From Pararhizobium capsulatum DSM 1112 (GTDB lineage Bacteria > Pseudomonadota > Alphaproteobacteria > Rhizobiales > Rhizobiaceae), in assembly GCF_030814475.1 (NCBI RefSeq), contig NZ_JAUSVF010000002.1:186001-250000 (forward strand): a DNA stretch of 64,000 bases, given 5' to 3'. Below, piece after piece: positions 27,178 to 35,793 of this stretch (position 1 is the first letter of the stretch; each line of letters begins with the position of its first letter). The notes beneath the pieces were generated by a model. The model searched no databases, was not told the DNA's origin, and saw only the letters and a list, made by a program, of their open reading frames with translations. Position numbers and translations under genes: made by a program.

Positions 27178-28101
27178 ATGAAGCCTGACCTGCAGCTGAG
27201 TGTGATCATCCCCCATCTCAATGAGGCGGACAATCTGCGTCGCTGCCTGCAGTCGCTCGATGACCAGCGGCGCGAGGACCTCTCGTTCGAAATCATCGTC
27301 GTCGACAATGGCTCGGTCGAGCCGCCATACGATGTTTGCAATGCTGTGACCGGGGTCCGGCTCGAGCGTGAAGCCGTCCCCGGTCCCGGTCCCGCGCGCA
27401 ATCACGGAGCAGAGGTCGCACGCGGTGCGATTCTCGCCTTCATCGATGCCGATTGCATCGCTGAGCCGGGTTGGGTGCGCTCCATCGTCCAGCTGATGGA
27501 GGAAAGACCGGACGTTGACTTCGCAGGGGGTGATATCGCCATTCAGATGACGGATCCGGATCGACCAAGCGCAGTCGAAGCGTATGAGAGCATCTATAGC
27601 TATCGGGCGCGCCTCTATGTCGAACGCCATGGCTATGCGGCAACCGGCAACATGGCTGTTCGAGCACGCGTATTCTCGGTTGTCGGCCCTTTCGGCGGTA
27701 TTTCGACAATGGAGGACACCGAATGGGGACAACGGGCGACCAAGCTCGGCTACCGGGCGGTTTTCCTGCCCGAGGCAAAGGTGCTGACGCCCTCCTGCAA
27801 GTCCTTTCCGGAGCTCGCAACGCGATGGGATCGGCATATCGCCCACGAATTTCGCAGATATCGGGGAAGTCTTTCGGGGATGCTGAGATGGTGCGTCTAT
27901 TGCGCTGTCGTTGCTTTTTCACCCGCTGGTGAAATCCCGGGAATTCTGAGGTCGAGCAGGATATCGGGGGCCAGAAGTCGCTGGTTGGCGTTCACCTGCG
28001 TCACGCGCATCCGGCTTTATCGTGCCCGGAAAATGATGGAGCTGGTCTATAGCCAAAATGCCTTTGTCATTCTTTCGACCTGGAACAGGAATAACTCCTG
28101 A
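27178..28101 (+). CDS. Family 2 glycosyltransferase
   Basis: The 307-residue protein begins MKPDLQLSVIIPHLNEADNL and has EIIVVDNGSVEPP, ARNHGAEVARGAILAFIDADC (the DxD motif) and MEDTEWGQRATKLGYRAVF, all usual for GT2. Moderately hydrophobic stretches near the C-terminus may attach it to the membrane. The start at 27178 fits the family; upstream codons do not. It stands alone between the chain-length gene (divergent) and a LuxR-type regulator (convergent). Donor and acceptor are unknown. Confidence 0.88.
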   Translation: MKPDLQLSVIIPHLNEADNLRRCLQSLDDQRREDLSFEIIVVDNGSVEPPYDVCNAVTGVRLEREAVPGPGPARNHGAEVARGAILAFIDADCIAEPGWVRSIVQLMEERPDVDFAGGDIAIQMTDPDRPSAVEAYESIYSYRARLYVERHGYAATGNMAVRARVFSVVGPFGGISTMEDTEWGQRATKLGYRAVFLPEAKVLTPSCKSFPELATRWDRHIAHEFRRYRGSLSGMLRWCVYCAVVAFSPAGEIPGILRSSRISGARSRWLAFTCVTRIRLYRARKMMELVYSQNAFVILSTWNRNNS

Positions 28102-28322
28102 AATACGCATAATTCAAAGAATTGGCATTAGAACGAATTGTCTAGTTTTGATTTATTGTGCCGCTATATGGCCTCTATAATATCAATATTGAGAAATGTC
28201 TTTGGAGGAGGATTGTTTCTTGGATCGACGCGGCAAATCTGGTGCGTTTGCCGGCCGGCGGTTCTCGGCGGGGCTGCGGGCAAAACGAGGTTGCCCGCGC
28301 TCCGTACGAGTATCCCGACGCT

Positions 28323-28344
28323 GTTTCCGCCAGATGGCGGAAAC
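28323..28344. terminator. Compact stem-loop between convergent genes
   Basis: GTTTCCGCC at 28323-28331 pairs perfectly with GGCGGAAAC at 28336-28344 across a four-base AGAT loop. It lies between the ends of the GT2 gene and the LuxR-type gene. There is no T run, so its role as a terminator is uncertain. The rest of 28102-28433 shows nothing recognisable. Confidence 0.4.
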
Positions 28345-28433
28345 CATGAGAGAGTACCGGATTACCGATCATGGTTCATGTCAGGGCGTCATGGGCCCGT
28401 GAGTGAAAACCAGAAGGGAGGAGAGAAAAAGGA

Positions 28434-29237
28434 TCAATGTTCGTATTTCTTGGCTCGGTCTGAAGCACTGTCGACAGGAAAAAGATCATTGATCTTATAG
28501 GCGACTTCCGTTCGATTGGTTGCTTTGACCTTTTTCATGATATTTCGGATGTGAACCTTGACGGTACTTTCGCGAAGGTTCAGTTCATAGGCAATGATCT
28601 TGTTGGCCTTGCCGCGCCGAAGCGCTTCAACAACCTCTGCTTGACGGGCGGTAAACATGCCCGAAAGCGAAGGACGTGCCACAGGATCTCCCGTGTCCAG
28701 GCGTTGTCGCATGGCGAGGACACTGCTGGCAGGCACGAAGATACCGCCCGCGAGCGACAATGCGATTGCCTCGATGCAAACCTCGATATTGACGGACGAC
28801 GGGATATACCCCTTCGCGCCATATTCGAGCGCCCTCATGATCTGCCCGAGATCGTCGCTGTCGGCGAGAACGATGACCGGGGCTTCAAACTCATCGGCAA
28901 TATATCTGATTTCATCCGCCACATTCTGATCGTTGATGTTGCGTCCGCCTATATTAAGGAGGATGGCAGCCAGCGGAGGATAGTTCTGATTGCTGTTCTG
29001 CCATTGACCTACCGAGCCGAATGCCAGAACACACATGTCGAGCTTGTGTGAAGCGATGCATTTGGCAAGGCACTCACGATCAAGCGCTCTGCCGTCGATA
29101 ATGACCAGTGAACGCTCTCCCGCAAGCGCCATACTGTCGGGATGCTTGATCTCCCGCTTGTCATCCGTTGCAATCGTGTCTGGGTGCAGAAAAATCTTCG
29201 CAATATCATCACTGCTTGTTATTGAAACAGAATTCAT
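28434..29237 (-). CDS. LuxR-family regulator with degenerate receiver
   Basis: The 267-residue protein has a receiver-like N-terminal domain and a C-terminal LuxR helix-turn-helix (FTARQAEVVEALRRGKANKI, then AYELNLRESTVKVHIRNIMK). In the receiver, the acidic pair at the start of the first strand is replaced by IIDGR, and the phospho-acceptor position reads LLNIGG, Asn instead of Asp. It therefore probably does not work by phosphorylation; CsgD/VpsT-type biofilm regulators are similar in this respect. The ATG at 29237 has GGAGTGAG upstream. It lies inside the EPS cluster and resembles the second regulator at 43932, so it likely controls polysaccharide genes. Confidence 0.88.
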   Translation of the reverse strand: MNSVSITSSDDIAKIFLHPDTIATDDKREIKHPDSMALAGERSLVIIDGRALDRECLAKCIASHKLDMCVLAFGSVGQWQNSNQNYPPLAAILLNIGGRNINDQNVADEIRYIADEFEAPVIVLADSDDLGQIMRALEYGAKGYIPSSVNIEVCIEAIALSLAGGIFVPASSVLAMRQRLDTGDPVARPSLSGMFTARQAEVVEALRRGKANKIIAYELNLRESTVKVHIRNIMKKVKATNRTEVAYKINDLFPVDSASDRAKKYEH

Positions 29238-29881
29238 GACGCACTCACTCCCCAACAATCCCGTGAAAACGGTTGTTTAGTTTTTGTTTGGATATGAAGT
29301 TTTGAGAATTCGTCTGTTTAGAAATTAGTTTCTAAAAATCCGCCGTAACCAACTCCAATATCCTGAATTTGAAATTTGCATACAAAATGGAATAGAGGCT
29401 TGGATGTAGGCATATGAGTAACTCATAATGGTTCTGATGTATAGTGCACCGCAATTGTCGGAGCGTGTTGCGGCGCAGCAGGAATAAGTTTCACCTATCC
29501 AAAAGGTGATGCGCCTGCGTGCAGTAGTCGATGAATTATTAGCCCTGCTATTTTTTCCGATTTAAGAATACTGGCATTTAATTCAACTGTTGAGGGAATT
29601 TCCACATAAAAACGCCAAAGGTCTGCACGCGGGTCGTGAGATATATCCGAAAGACGTAGGGGGTGGCTGCTTTCGTCTCATCCTTGGTGACGTCCACGGT
29701 TCTTCACCGAACGACTATGGGGAGTAAGAAGGGAAAGTCTTATAATTTGAGAAGAATTTTCCTAAAAACATATTCTGGAAGATATTTGTCGGAAACTTTT
29801 ACTAAAAAAGTACTTTTTAAAAAAAAATGTACTTTCTTTTGTTTTTGACGACTTTTTCTTCAATTGTATAACAACTTTTGC
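29238..29881 (-). promoter_or_regulatory. AT-rich 640-base upstream region of the LuxR-type gene
   Basis: No gene is visible. Composition falls sharply towards AT between 29650 and 29870, including a 14-base palindrome AAAAAGTACTTTTT at 29805-29818. A small inverted repeat, TCACCT at 29491 with AGGTGA at 29504, lies further down. The region sits upstream of the regulator gene and downstream of the GT4 gene, so it should hold the regulator promoter. It could be autoregulated or bound by a silencer protein, which is inference. Confidence 0.4.
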
Positions 29882-31129
29882 TCAAACGGAGTGCGCCGGA
29901 GGCCAGGTTCCAAAACCGGCGGAGTGAAGCATGGCCACTTCTCTCTTCCGCTTCCGCCGCTTTCCAATCGGATCGTGGTTGGCATATTCCAGGAGCAGCG
30001 ACAGGCGTGCGGAGTTCAGCGCTTCCGACAGCCGATAGTTCGGCGGTGATATCGCCACCTTCCGGTAGATTTCCAATTGCAGCTCCAGGGCGCGCTGCAG
30101 GCCGAACCGCTCGACGACGGCCTTCCTGCCAAACAGGGCAAGATCTGCGCGTCGTGCGGGATCATCCAGCAGTTCACGCATCTGGGTCGCCAGACGAGAA
30201 GCTCCGGCAGCACCGTCCGAGAGACCGTAGAAGCCCTGGCGCAGGAATATGTCATAGGTGTCCGGCTCGAAGATCTCGGAGAAAGCCCTTTCTCCCTGGA
30301 CTATGAGCGGACGACCGATGGCAAGTGCGCGCAGCGCGGAACTTCCCATCCCCACGACAAGGTCCGCGGCTGCATAGGCCGCTCGTGGATCGAGCTCGGC
30401 GCCCGGCAGAATGACGACGTCACGCCCGTGACGCTTATTGACGGCCAGCGCACGGGCTTTCAGTGCGTCTCGGGCGGGGCCATCGCCGACAAGCGCCAGT
30501 TTCAAGGGGCAAGAATCCGCCAGGAGATCGGCGGCATCGATTGCCCGTACGAGGGCATCGAGCTTGAGATCCAGCGCAAGCCTGGAGACGCTGACGACCA
30601 GAAGATCATGCGGCTCGACGCCCAGGCGACGGCGATAACCGCTGCCGTCGATTTGCGGGTTGTCATTCTCGACATCGATCGGCGGTTCGATCACCCAGAC
30701 ATGACGATTTCGGGTGCGTCGGGCATCGTCGCCGATGTCGGCCGTACCCACCACAAGCGGTACGGATGGAGGAACATGGGGCATCACCTCCATGCTCAGA
30801 ACGGTGCAGAGCAGGGGAACCTTGTAGAACAGCAACGCGCCATAATACGCCTCAAGGCAGGTCGGCCATTCATAGGCGTGGACGAGGTCAATACGCTCGC
30901 GCTTGCAGATCGCCGCCACTTCCGCGATCCGTGCAGGTGCGGGTCTGCACCACATGGGGTTTGCCGGCAGGAAGCGCAGGCCCTTTTCAGCGATATAGGC
31001 GGTAAGCGGCCCGGGTATGCCATAGATGAAGACGTCATGGCCGGCAGCGGCCGCGCCTGCGGCGAGATCGATCGCATTGATCTGGCTGCCGCCGATGGCG
31101 AGATCATGCGGACATACGAGAACACGCAA
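29882..31129 (-). CDS. Family 4 glycosyltransferase
   Basis: A TTG start at 31129 is preferred: GGGGGAGG lies just upstream and the protein then begins LRVLVCPHDLAIGGSQINAI, a typical GT-B start with the acceptor-side loop. The 415-residue product has the C-terminal motifs LLVVSVSRLALDLKLDALVRAI and KLALVGDGPARDALK, and a terminal acceptor site where the common E-x7-E is weak (GMGSSALRALAIGRPLIV). An ATG upstream at 31243 has no ribosome site. It is divergent from the amino-sugar operon at 31482. Sugar specificity is unknown. Confidence 0.85.
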   Translation of the reverse strand: MRVLVCPHDLAIGGSQINAIDLAAGAAAAGHDVFIYGIPGPLTAYIAEKGLRFLPANPMWCRPAPARIAEVAAICKRERIDLVHAYEWPTCLEAYYGALLFYKVPLLCTVLSMEVMPHVPPSVPLVVGTADIGDDARRTRNRHVWVIEPPIDVENDNPQIDGSGYRRRLGVEPHDLLVVSVSRLALDLKLDALVRAIDAADLLADSCPLKLALVGDGPARDALKARALAVNKRHGRDVVILPGAELDPRAAYAAADLVVGMGSSALRALAIGRPLIVQGERAFSEIFEPDTYDIFLRQGFYGLSDGAAGASRLATQMRELLDDPARRADLALFGRKAVVERFGLQRALELQLEIYRKVAISPPNYRLSEALNSARLSLLLEYANHDPIGKRRKRKREVAMLHSAGFGTWPPAHSV

Positions 31130-31481
31130 AGTTATCCTCCCCCGGGTTGTGATGGAGATCGCTTGCACCGATGCCGGCAAGGTGATCGCGCGAGAGTTGC
31201 GCGCGGCAAGCGTCATCACAAGCTGACACTTCGACCGAAGCAAACAGGGTCGAAGGTAAAACCATGCACCTGGTATGCCGGGAAAAGCATCAAAGGTCTC
31301 TATGCGTGTACGCCTTTTGACGAGGTAAGTAGTTCGTTTTGTTTTCTTTACTCGTTTGGCGAAAAGAACTCTGCTGATGGGGCGGGAACAACCACCCGTG
31401 GCTGCCGGTTGCCCTCAGGGGAAACAATGCCGGGCCTTCTTTTCTTTTGTTTATAGACGCTCAGCATAGGGCCGCTACGGT
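31130..31481. promoter_or_regulatory. Divergent promoter region
   Basis: About 350 bases separate the GT4 gene (minus) from the first gene of the amino-sugar operon (plus), so promoters for both should lie here. A T-rich tract, TTTTGTTTTCTTTACTCG, is near 31338. No operator or gene was recognised. Confidence 0.4.
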
Positions 31482-31988
31482 ATGATTTCTTCGAATGTCA
31501 CGCTCGGTGAAGGCGTCGTTATTCACCATCCGGATCTCGTCAATCTCTATGGCTGCACCATCGGCGACGGGGCGCGCATCGGCACCTTCGTGGAAATCCA
31601 GAAGGGCAGCTCCGTCGGGCGCAACTGCAAGATATCGAGCCATTCCTTCATCTGCGAAGGCGTGACCATCGAAGACGGCGTGTTCATTGGCCACGGCGTC
31701 ATGTTCACCAATGACCGATATCCGAGCGCCGTCACTGAGACGGGGGAGCTGCAGTCCGAGAAGGACTGGGTGGTCATTCCCATTCTCGTCAAGCGGCATG
31801 CCTCCATCGGGAGCAATGCCACCATCCTGCCGGGGACGACGATCGGCGCGGGCGCACAGGTTGGCGCCGGCGCTGTTGTCACCAAGGACGTCCCCGACCA
31901 TGCAATCGTCGCCGGCGTGCCGGCCCGGATTATCGGTCGCGCCAGCACGGCGCCTGCCGAGATTCTTTCATATGGGGGAAGATCATGA
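31482..31988 (+). CDS. Hexapeptide-repeat N-acetyltransferase (WlbB/WbpD-like)
   Basis: The 168-residue protein is almost entirely left-handed beta-helix hexapeptides (TIGDGARIGTFVEIQ, VTIEDGVFIGHGVMFTNDRYP, ATILPGTTIGAGAQVGAGAV), ending in AIVAGVPARIIG. The length and the FTNDRYP insertion match WlbB/WbpD enzymes, which acetylate the 3-amino group of UDP-GlcNAc3NA. It is the first of six genes with 4- to 11-base overlaps. The next two encode the oxidoreductase and aminotransferase that would make its substrate, so a UDP-2,3-diacetamido sugar acid is the likely product. This pathway is inferred from families and order. Confidence 0.88.
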   Translation: MISSNVTLGEGVVIHHPDLVNLYGCTIGDGARIGTFVEIQKGSSVGRNCKISSHSFICEGVTIEDGVFIGHGVMFTNDRYPSAVTETGELQSEKDWVVIPILVKRHASIGSNATILPGTTIGAGAQVGAGAVVTKDVPDHAIVAGVPARIIGRASTAPAEILSYGGRS

Positions 31989-33022
31989 TCGGTTTTGCTG
32001 TCATCGGTTACGGCTATTGGGGGCCCAATCTCGTGCGCAATATCGCCGAACTGCCGGACGCACGTCTGGTCAGCGTCTGCGACCTGAAGATGGATCGGCT
32101 GCAATCCGTCAAGACGCGCTATCCGTCGGTGGATATCACCAATGATTTTGAGGAAGTGCTGCGCGATCCCAGGGTCGATGCGGTGGCAATCGCGACGCCG
32201 GTCTTTGCGCATTTCAAGCTCGCCATGCAGGCGATGATGGCCGGAAAACACGTGTTTGTCGAAAAGCCCATGGCGTCGAATGCCGAGGAGGCGCGACGCA
32301 TGGTCGAGGAGGCTGCGCGTCGGCGGCTGGTGCTGGCCGTCGACCACACCTTCATCCACACCGGTGCTGTCCGCAAGATGCGGGAGATCGTCGAAGAGGG
32401 GCTTGGCGACGTCTATTATTATGACTCCGTGCGGGTCAATCTCGGCCTGTTCCAGCACGATGTCAGCGTCGTCTGGGATCTCGCCGTTCATGACCTGTCG
32501 ATCATGGACTATGTGCTGGCGGAAAAACCGGTGGCTGTCTCGGCGACCGGCATGAGCCACGTGACGGGCGAACCCGAAAACATCGCCTATCTCACCCTGT
32601 TCTTCGAGAGCAAGCTGATTGCGCATATCCATGTGAATTGGCTGGCGCCGGTCAAAGTGCGCCGGACGCTGATCGGCGGCAGCAAGAAGATGATCGTCTA
32701 TGACGACCTCGAGCCCAGCGAAAAAATCAAGGTCTACGACAAGGGCATCACCCTCAACGGCAATCCGCAGAAGAACGGCGAGAAGGTCTACCAGATGCTG
32801 GTCGGCTACCGGACCGGCGACATGTACGCGCCGCAGCTCGACATGACGGAGGCGCTGGGGCGGGAGCTCGGGCAATTCATCCGCTGCGTGGAAAATAATG
32901 AGCAGCCGATTGCCGATGGGCATGCCGGCCTGCGCGTCGTTCGAATTCTGGAGGCTGCGACGCAATCGCTCGCCCAGCGCGGACGGATTGTCGAACTCGA
33001 ACAGGCGAGGATGATCGCATGA
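31985..33022 (+). CDS. Gfo/Idh/MocA-family sugar 3-dehydrogenase (WlbA/WbpB-like)
   Basis: The 345-residue protein starts with the NAD-binding motif GFAVIGYGYWGPNLVRNI and has the family active-site EKPMA (Lys-Pro) near residue 97 and the later VWDLAVHDLSIMDYVL with its conserved His. WlbA/WbpB oxidises C3 of UDP-GlcNAcA, using 2-oxoglutarate to recycle NAD in some relatives. Its ATG overlaps the stop of the acetyltransferase gene, and its own end overlaps the aminotransferase start. A source of UDP-GlcNAcA is needed; the WecC-type dehydrogenase at 21.5 kb could provide it. Interestingly LhgO-type 2-hydroxyglutarate recycling would complement the 2-oxoglutarate-using form. Confidence 0.87.
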   Translation: MIGFAVIGYGYWGPNLVRNIAELPDARLVSVCDLKMDRLQSVKTRYPSVDITNDFEEVLRDPRVDAVAIATPVFAHFKLAMQAMMAGKHVFVEKPMASNAEEARRMVEEAARRRLVLAVDHTFIHTGAVRKMREIVEEGLGDVYYYDSVRVNLGLFQHDVSVVWDLAVHDLSIMDYVLAEKPVAVSATGMSHVTGEPENIAYLTLFFESKLIAHIHVNWLAPVKVRRTLIGGSKKMIVYDDLEPSEKIKVYDKGITLNGNPQKNGEKVYQMLVGYRTGDMYAPQLDMTEALGRELGQFIRCVENNEQPIADGHAGLRVVRILEAATQSLAQRGRIVELEQARMIA

Positions 33023-34134
33023 TCCCGTTGCTCGATACCAAGGTGCAGTACCAGTCTCTCAAGGGAGAGATCGATGCGGCGGTGCTCTCTGTTCTCGCCT
33101 CCGGACACTACGTTCTCGGTGAGGAGGTGGCCGCGCTGGAAAGCGAGTTCGCCACTTACTGTGGTGTGCGCCACGCGATCGCCGTCAACACCGGCACCAG
33201 CGCCTTGCATCTGGCGTTGCTTGCCGCCGGGATCGGTCCGGGAGACGAGGTCATCACCGTCCCCTTCACCTTCGTCGCGACCGTTTCGGCGATCTGCTAC
33301 ACGGGCGCGCTGCCGGTCTTCGTCGATGTCGAGCCGGCGACGCTGACCATGGATGCCTTGAAGCTCGAGGCGGCGATCACCCCGCGCACGAAGGCGATCA
33401 TGCCGGTGCACCTCTATGGGCAGATGGCGGATATGACCGCGATCAAGCGGATCGCCGACCGGCATGGCATTCCGCTCATCGAGGATGCGTGCCAGGCCCA
33501 TGGCGCCCGCTACGAGGGCCATCGCGCCGGCAGTCTCGGCATTTCCGGTTGCTTCAGCTTCTATCCCGGCAAGAACCTTGGCGCCTGCGGCGAAGGCGGC
33601 ATGGTCGTCACCAACAGCGACGAACATGCGAAAAGCATCCGCATGCTGCGCGATTGGGGCCAGGAGCAGCGGTACCACCACGTCATCAAAGGCTTCAACT
33701 ACCGCATGGACGGCATCCAGGGTGCGATCCTGCGGGTGAAGCTGAGGCATCTGGATGCGTGGACCCAGGCCCGCCGCGATCGTGCAGCCCGTTATTCGTC
33801 GCTGCTGACAGGTTTGAAAAGTGTGCGTACGCCAGTTGAAGCGGCGCATCGCGACCATGTCTATCATGTCTACGCAATTCGTTGCCGGGACAGGCTGAGG
33901 CTCCAGGGCGCCTTGATGACTGCAGGCATCCAGTCCGGCCTGCATTATCCGATCCCGGTGCATCTTCAGAAGGCGCATGCGGATCTGGGCTACGGTCCCG
34001 GCGATTTTCCGGTGGCGGAGGCCGCCTCGCAGGAGGTTCTCTCCCTGCCCATTTTCCCGGAAATGACCCTGGGGCAGGTGGAGCAGGTCGCCCTCGCCAT
34101 CATTGCAGCGGAGCAGGACGCCTATGTTCACTGA
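33019..34134 (+). CDS. DegT/DnrJ/EryC1-family sugar aminotransferase (WbpE/WlbC-like)
   Basis: The 371-residue PLP enzyme has the N-terminal LDTKVQYQSLKGEIDAAV, cofactor residues in NTGTSALHLAL and IEDACQAHGARY, and the Schiff-base Lys in FSFYPGKNLGACGEGG (about residue 192). WbpE-type enzymes add an amino group to the C3-keto UDP sugar, matching the oxidoreductase just upstream. The ATG is within an ATGA overlap, and the stop lies 11 bases inside the next gene. Alternative targets such as C4-keto sugars are possible for this superfamily, but the gene order favours C3. Confidence 0.88.
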   Translation: MIPLLDTKVQYQSLKGEIDAAVLSVLASGHYVLGEEVAALESEFATYCGVRHAIAVNTGTSALHLALLAAGIGPGDEVITVPFTFVATVSAICYTGALPVFVDVEPATLTMDALKLEAAITPRTKAIMPVHLYGQMADMTAIKRIADRHGIPLIEDACQAHGARYEGHRAGSLGISGCFSFYPGKNLGACGEGGMVVTNSDEHAKSIRMLRDWGQEQRYHHVIKGFNYRMDGIQGAILRVKLRHLDAWTQARRDRAARYSSLLTGLKSVRTPVEAAHRDHVYHVYAIRCRDRLRLQGALMTAGIQSGLHYPIPVHLQKAHADLGYGPGDFPVAEAASQEVLSLPIFPEMTLGQVEQVALAIIAAEQDAYVH

Positions 34135-34822
34135 TCTGCCCCGCATCGTCCCCGCAGTTCATGGCAAAGGCTCGGTCGAACAGGCCTATCAGCGCGGATT
34201 GGTGGAAGAGCTCCAACAAACCTATGGCAAGGCGGGGCTCATCGAGCTTTATGGCCGGTTCTCCGTCGGCGACGGGTTTGTCGATGCCCTCATGCGCCGG
34301 TCGATCCTGCAGGCGCTGTCGAAGAGCAGCGGGCAGGGATTGCAGGTCGGCAGCTGCGCCGGTTTCAAGCATCCCGAGACCTTCGAGATCGGCAGCGGCG
34401 TGTTCATCGGCGCACAAGCCTATCTCCAGGGGCGCTATGACGGCCGCTGCGTGATCGGCGACAATGTGTGGATCGGGCCACAGGCTTTCCTCGACGCCCG
34501 CAATCTGGAGATGGGCGACTATGTCGGCTGGGGGCCGGGCGCGAAAATCCTTGGTTCGAGCCATACAGGCACACCCTCCAATGTACCCATCATCCGCACG
34601 GATCTCGAGATCAAGCCGGTGCGCATCGGGGCATGGGCCGATATCGGCACGAACGCCACGATCCTTCCGGGGGTGACGATCGGCAAGGGCGCCATCGTCG
34701 GCGCCGGTGCGGTCGTCATCTCGGATGTCGAGCCATTTTCGATCGTCGCCGGCGTGCCGGCCAAATTCTTGCGCTGGCGCGACGATGTGGGCGCCGAAAA
34801 ACAGATGGGGATGGGATTATGA
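34124..34822 (+). CDS. Hexapeptide-repeat acyltransferase
   Basis: The 232-residue protein has an alpha-helical N-terminal section of about 65 residues and then left-handed beta-helix repeats (GSGVFIGAQAYLQG, CVIGDNVWIGPQAFLDARN, ILGSSHTGTPSNVP, ATILPGVTIGKGAIVGAGAV) ending in SIVAGVPAKFLRW. The GSSHTG motif carries the probable catalytic His of the WbbJ/CatB-type acyltransferases. It overlaps the aminotransferase gene by 11 bases and the epimerase gene by four. It probably acetylates a sugar hydroxyl or a second amino group, perhaps that made by the aminotransferase at 35790. Confidence 0.85.
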   Translation: MFTDLPRIVPAVHGKGSVEQAYQRGLVEELQQTYGKAGLIELYGRFSVGDGFVDALMRRSILQALSKSSGQGLQVGSCAGFKHPETFEIGSGVFIGAQAYLQGRYDGRCVIGDNVWIGPQAFLDARNLEMGDYVGWGPGAKILGSSHTGTPSNVPIIRTDLEIKPVRIGAWADIGTNATILPGVTIGKGAIVGAGAVVISDVEPFSIVAGVPAKFLRWRDDVGAEKQMGMGL

Positions 34823-35793
34823 AAGACAAGCGGATCTTGATCACCGGCGGAGCCGGGCTTATCGGCTCGCATATCGCCGATCTCGTCGCACGCGAGCAGC
34901 CACGCGAGATCGTCATTCTCGACAATTTCGTGCGCGGGCGTCTAGAAAATCTGGCGAGCGCGAGCGCGCTCCACCCGTTGACGATTGTCGATGGGGACAT
35001 CCGCGACAGGGAGCTGCTGGCGAAAACATTCGACGGGATCGATGTCGTTTTCCATCAGGCGGCAATCCGCATCACCCAATGCGCCGAAGAGCCGCGTCTG
35101 GCATTCGATGTTCTGGCAGGGGGTACCTTCAATGTGCTGGAGGCGGCGGTCAGTGCCGGTGTCTCGAAGGTGGTTGCTGCATCTTCAGCCTCGGTGCTTG
35201 GCCTGGCCAACAGTTTTCCGACGACGGAAGAACATCATTCCTACAACAACCGGACAATCTACGGCGCTGCGAAGGCTTTCAACGAAGGTCTGCTGCGCAG
35301 CTTTGCGGAGATGTACGGCCTTCAATATGTCGCACTCCGCTATTTTAATGTCTATGGACCGCGCATGGACGTTTATGGTGCCTATACCGAGGTGCTGATC
35401 CGCTGGATGGAACGTATCTCGATGGGACAGCCGCCGATCATTCACGGCGATGGCAGCCAGACAATGGATTTTGTGCATGTCCACGATATCGCGCGGGCAA
35501 ATCTGCTGGCTGCGAAATCTGATGTGGCGGATGAGGTCTTTAATGTCGCAAGCGGCACGGAGACGAGCCTGCTTGAGTTGGCCCAGCTGCTGGCGCGCGT
35601 CATGGGCGCCGCCTCGTTGGCGCCACAGCATCAGGAAGCGCGCAAGGTCAATGCCGTGCCCCGTCGGCTTGCCGATACAACCAAAGCTGAAAGCCTTCTC
35701 GGCTTCAAGGCGAAGGTGAATATGGAAGAGGGACTCCGCGATCTCGTCGCCTGGTGGCGGCAGGAGAAGGCGGCAGAGGGAGAAGCCGCGTGA
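34819..35793 (+). CDS. NAD-dependent sugar-nucleotide epimerase/dehydratase (extended SDR)
   Basis: The 324-residue protein starts KRILITGGAGLIGSHIADLV (GxxGxxG cofactor motif) and has the catalytic YGAAK Tyr-Lys pair and VALRYFNVYGPRMD, typical of UDP-sugar 4-epimerases and related dehydratases. A canonical TDE or TDK motif of 4,6-dehydratases is not seen, so a C4-epimerase like WbpP is more likely. It is linked by ATGA to the acyltransferase before it and by GTGA to the aminotransferase after it. Its exact substrate cannot be told. Confidence 0.85.
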   Translation: MKDKRILITGGAGLIGSHIADLVAREQPREIVILDNFVRGRLENLASASALHPLTIVDGDIRDRELLAKTFDGIDVVFHQAAIRITQCAEEPRLAFDVLAGGTFNVLEAAVSAGVSKVVAASSASVLGLANSFPTTEEHHSYNNRTIYGAAKAFNEGLLRSFAEMYGLQYVALRYFNVYGPRMDVYGAYTEVLIRWMERISMGQPPIIHGDGSQTMDFVHVHDIARANLLAAKSDVADEVFNVASGTETSLLELAQLLARVMGAASLAPQHQEARKVNAVPRRLADTTKAESLLGFKAKVNMEEGLRDLVAWWRQEKAAEGEAA

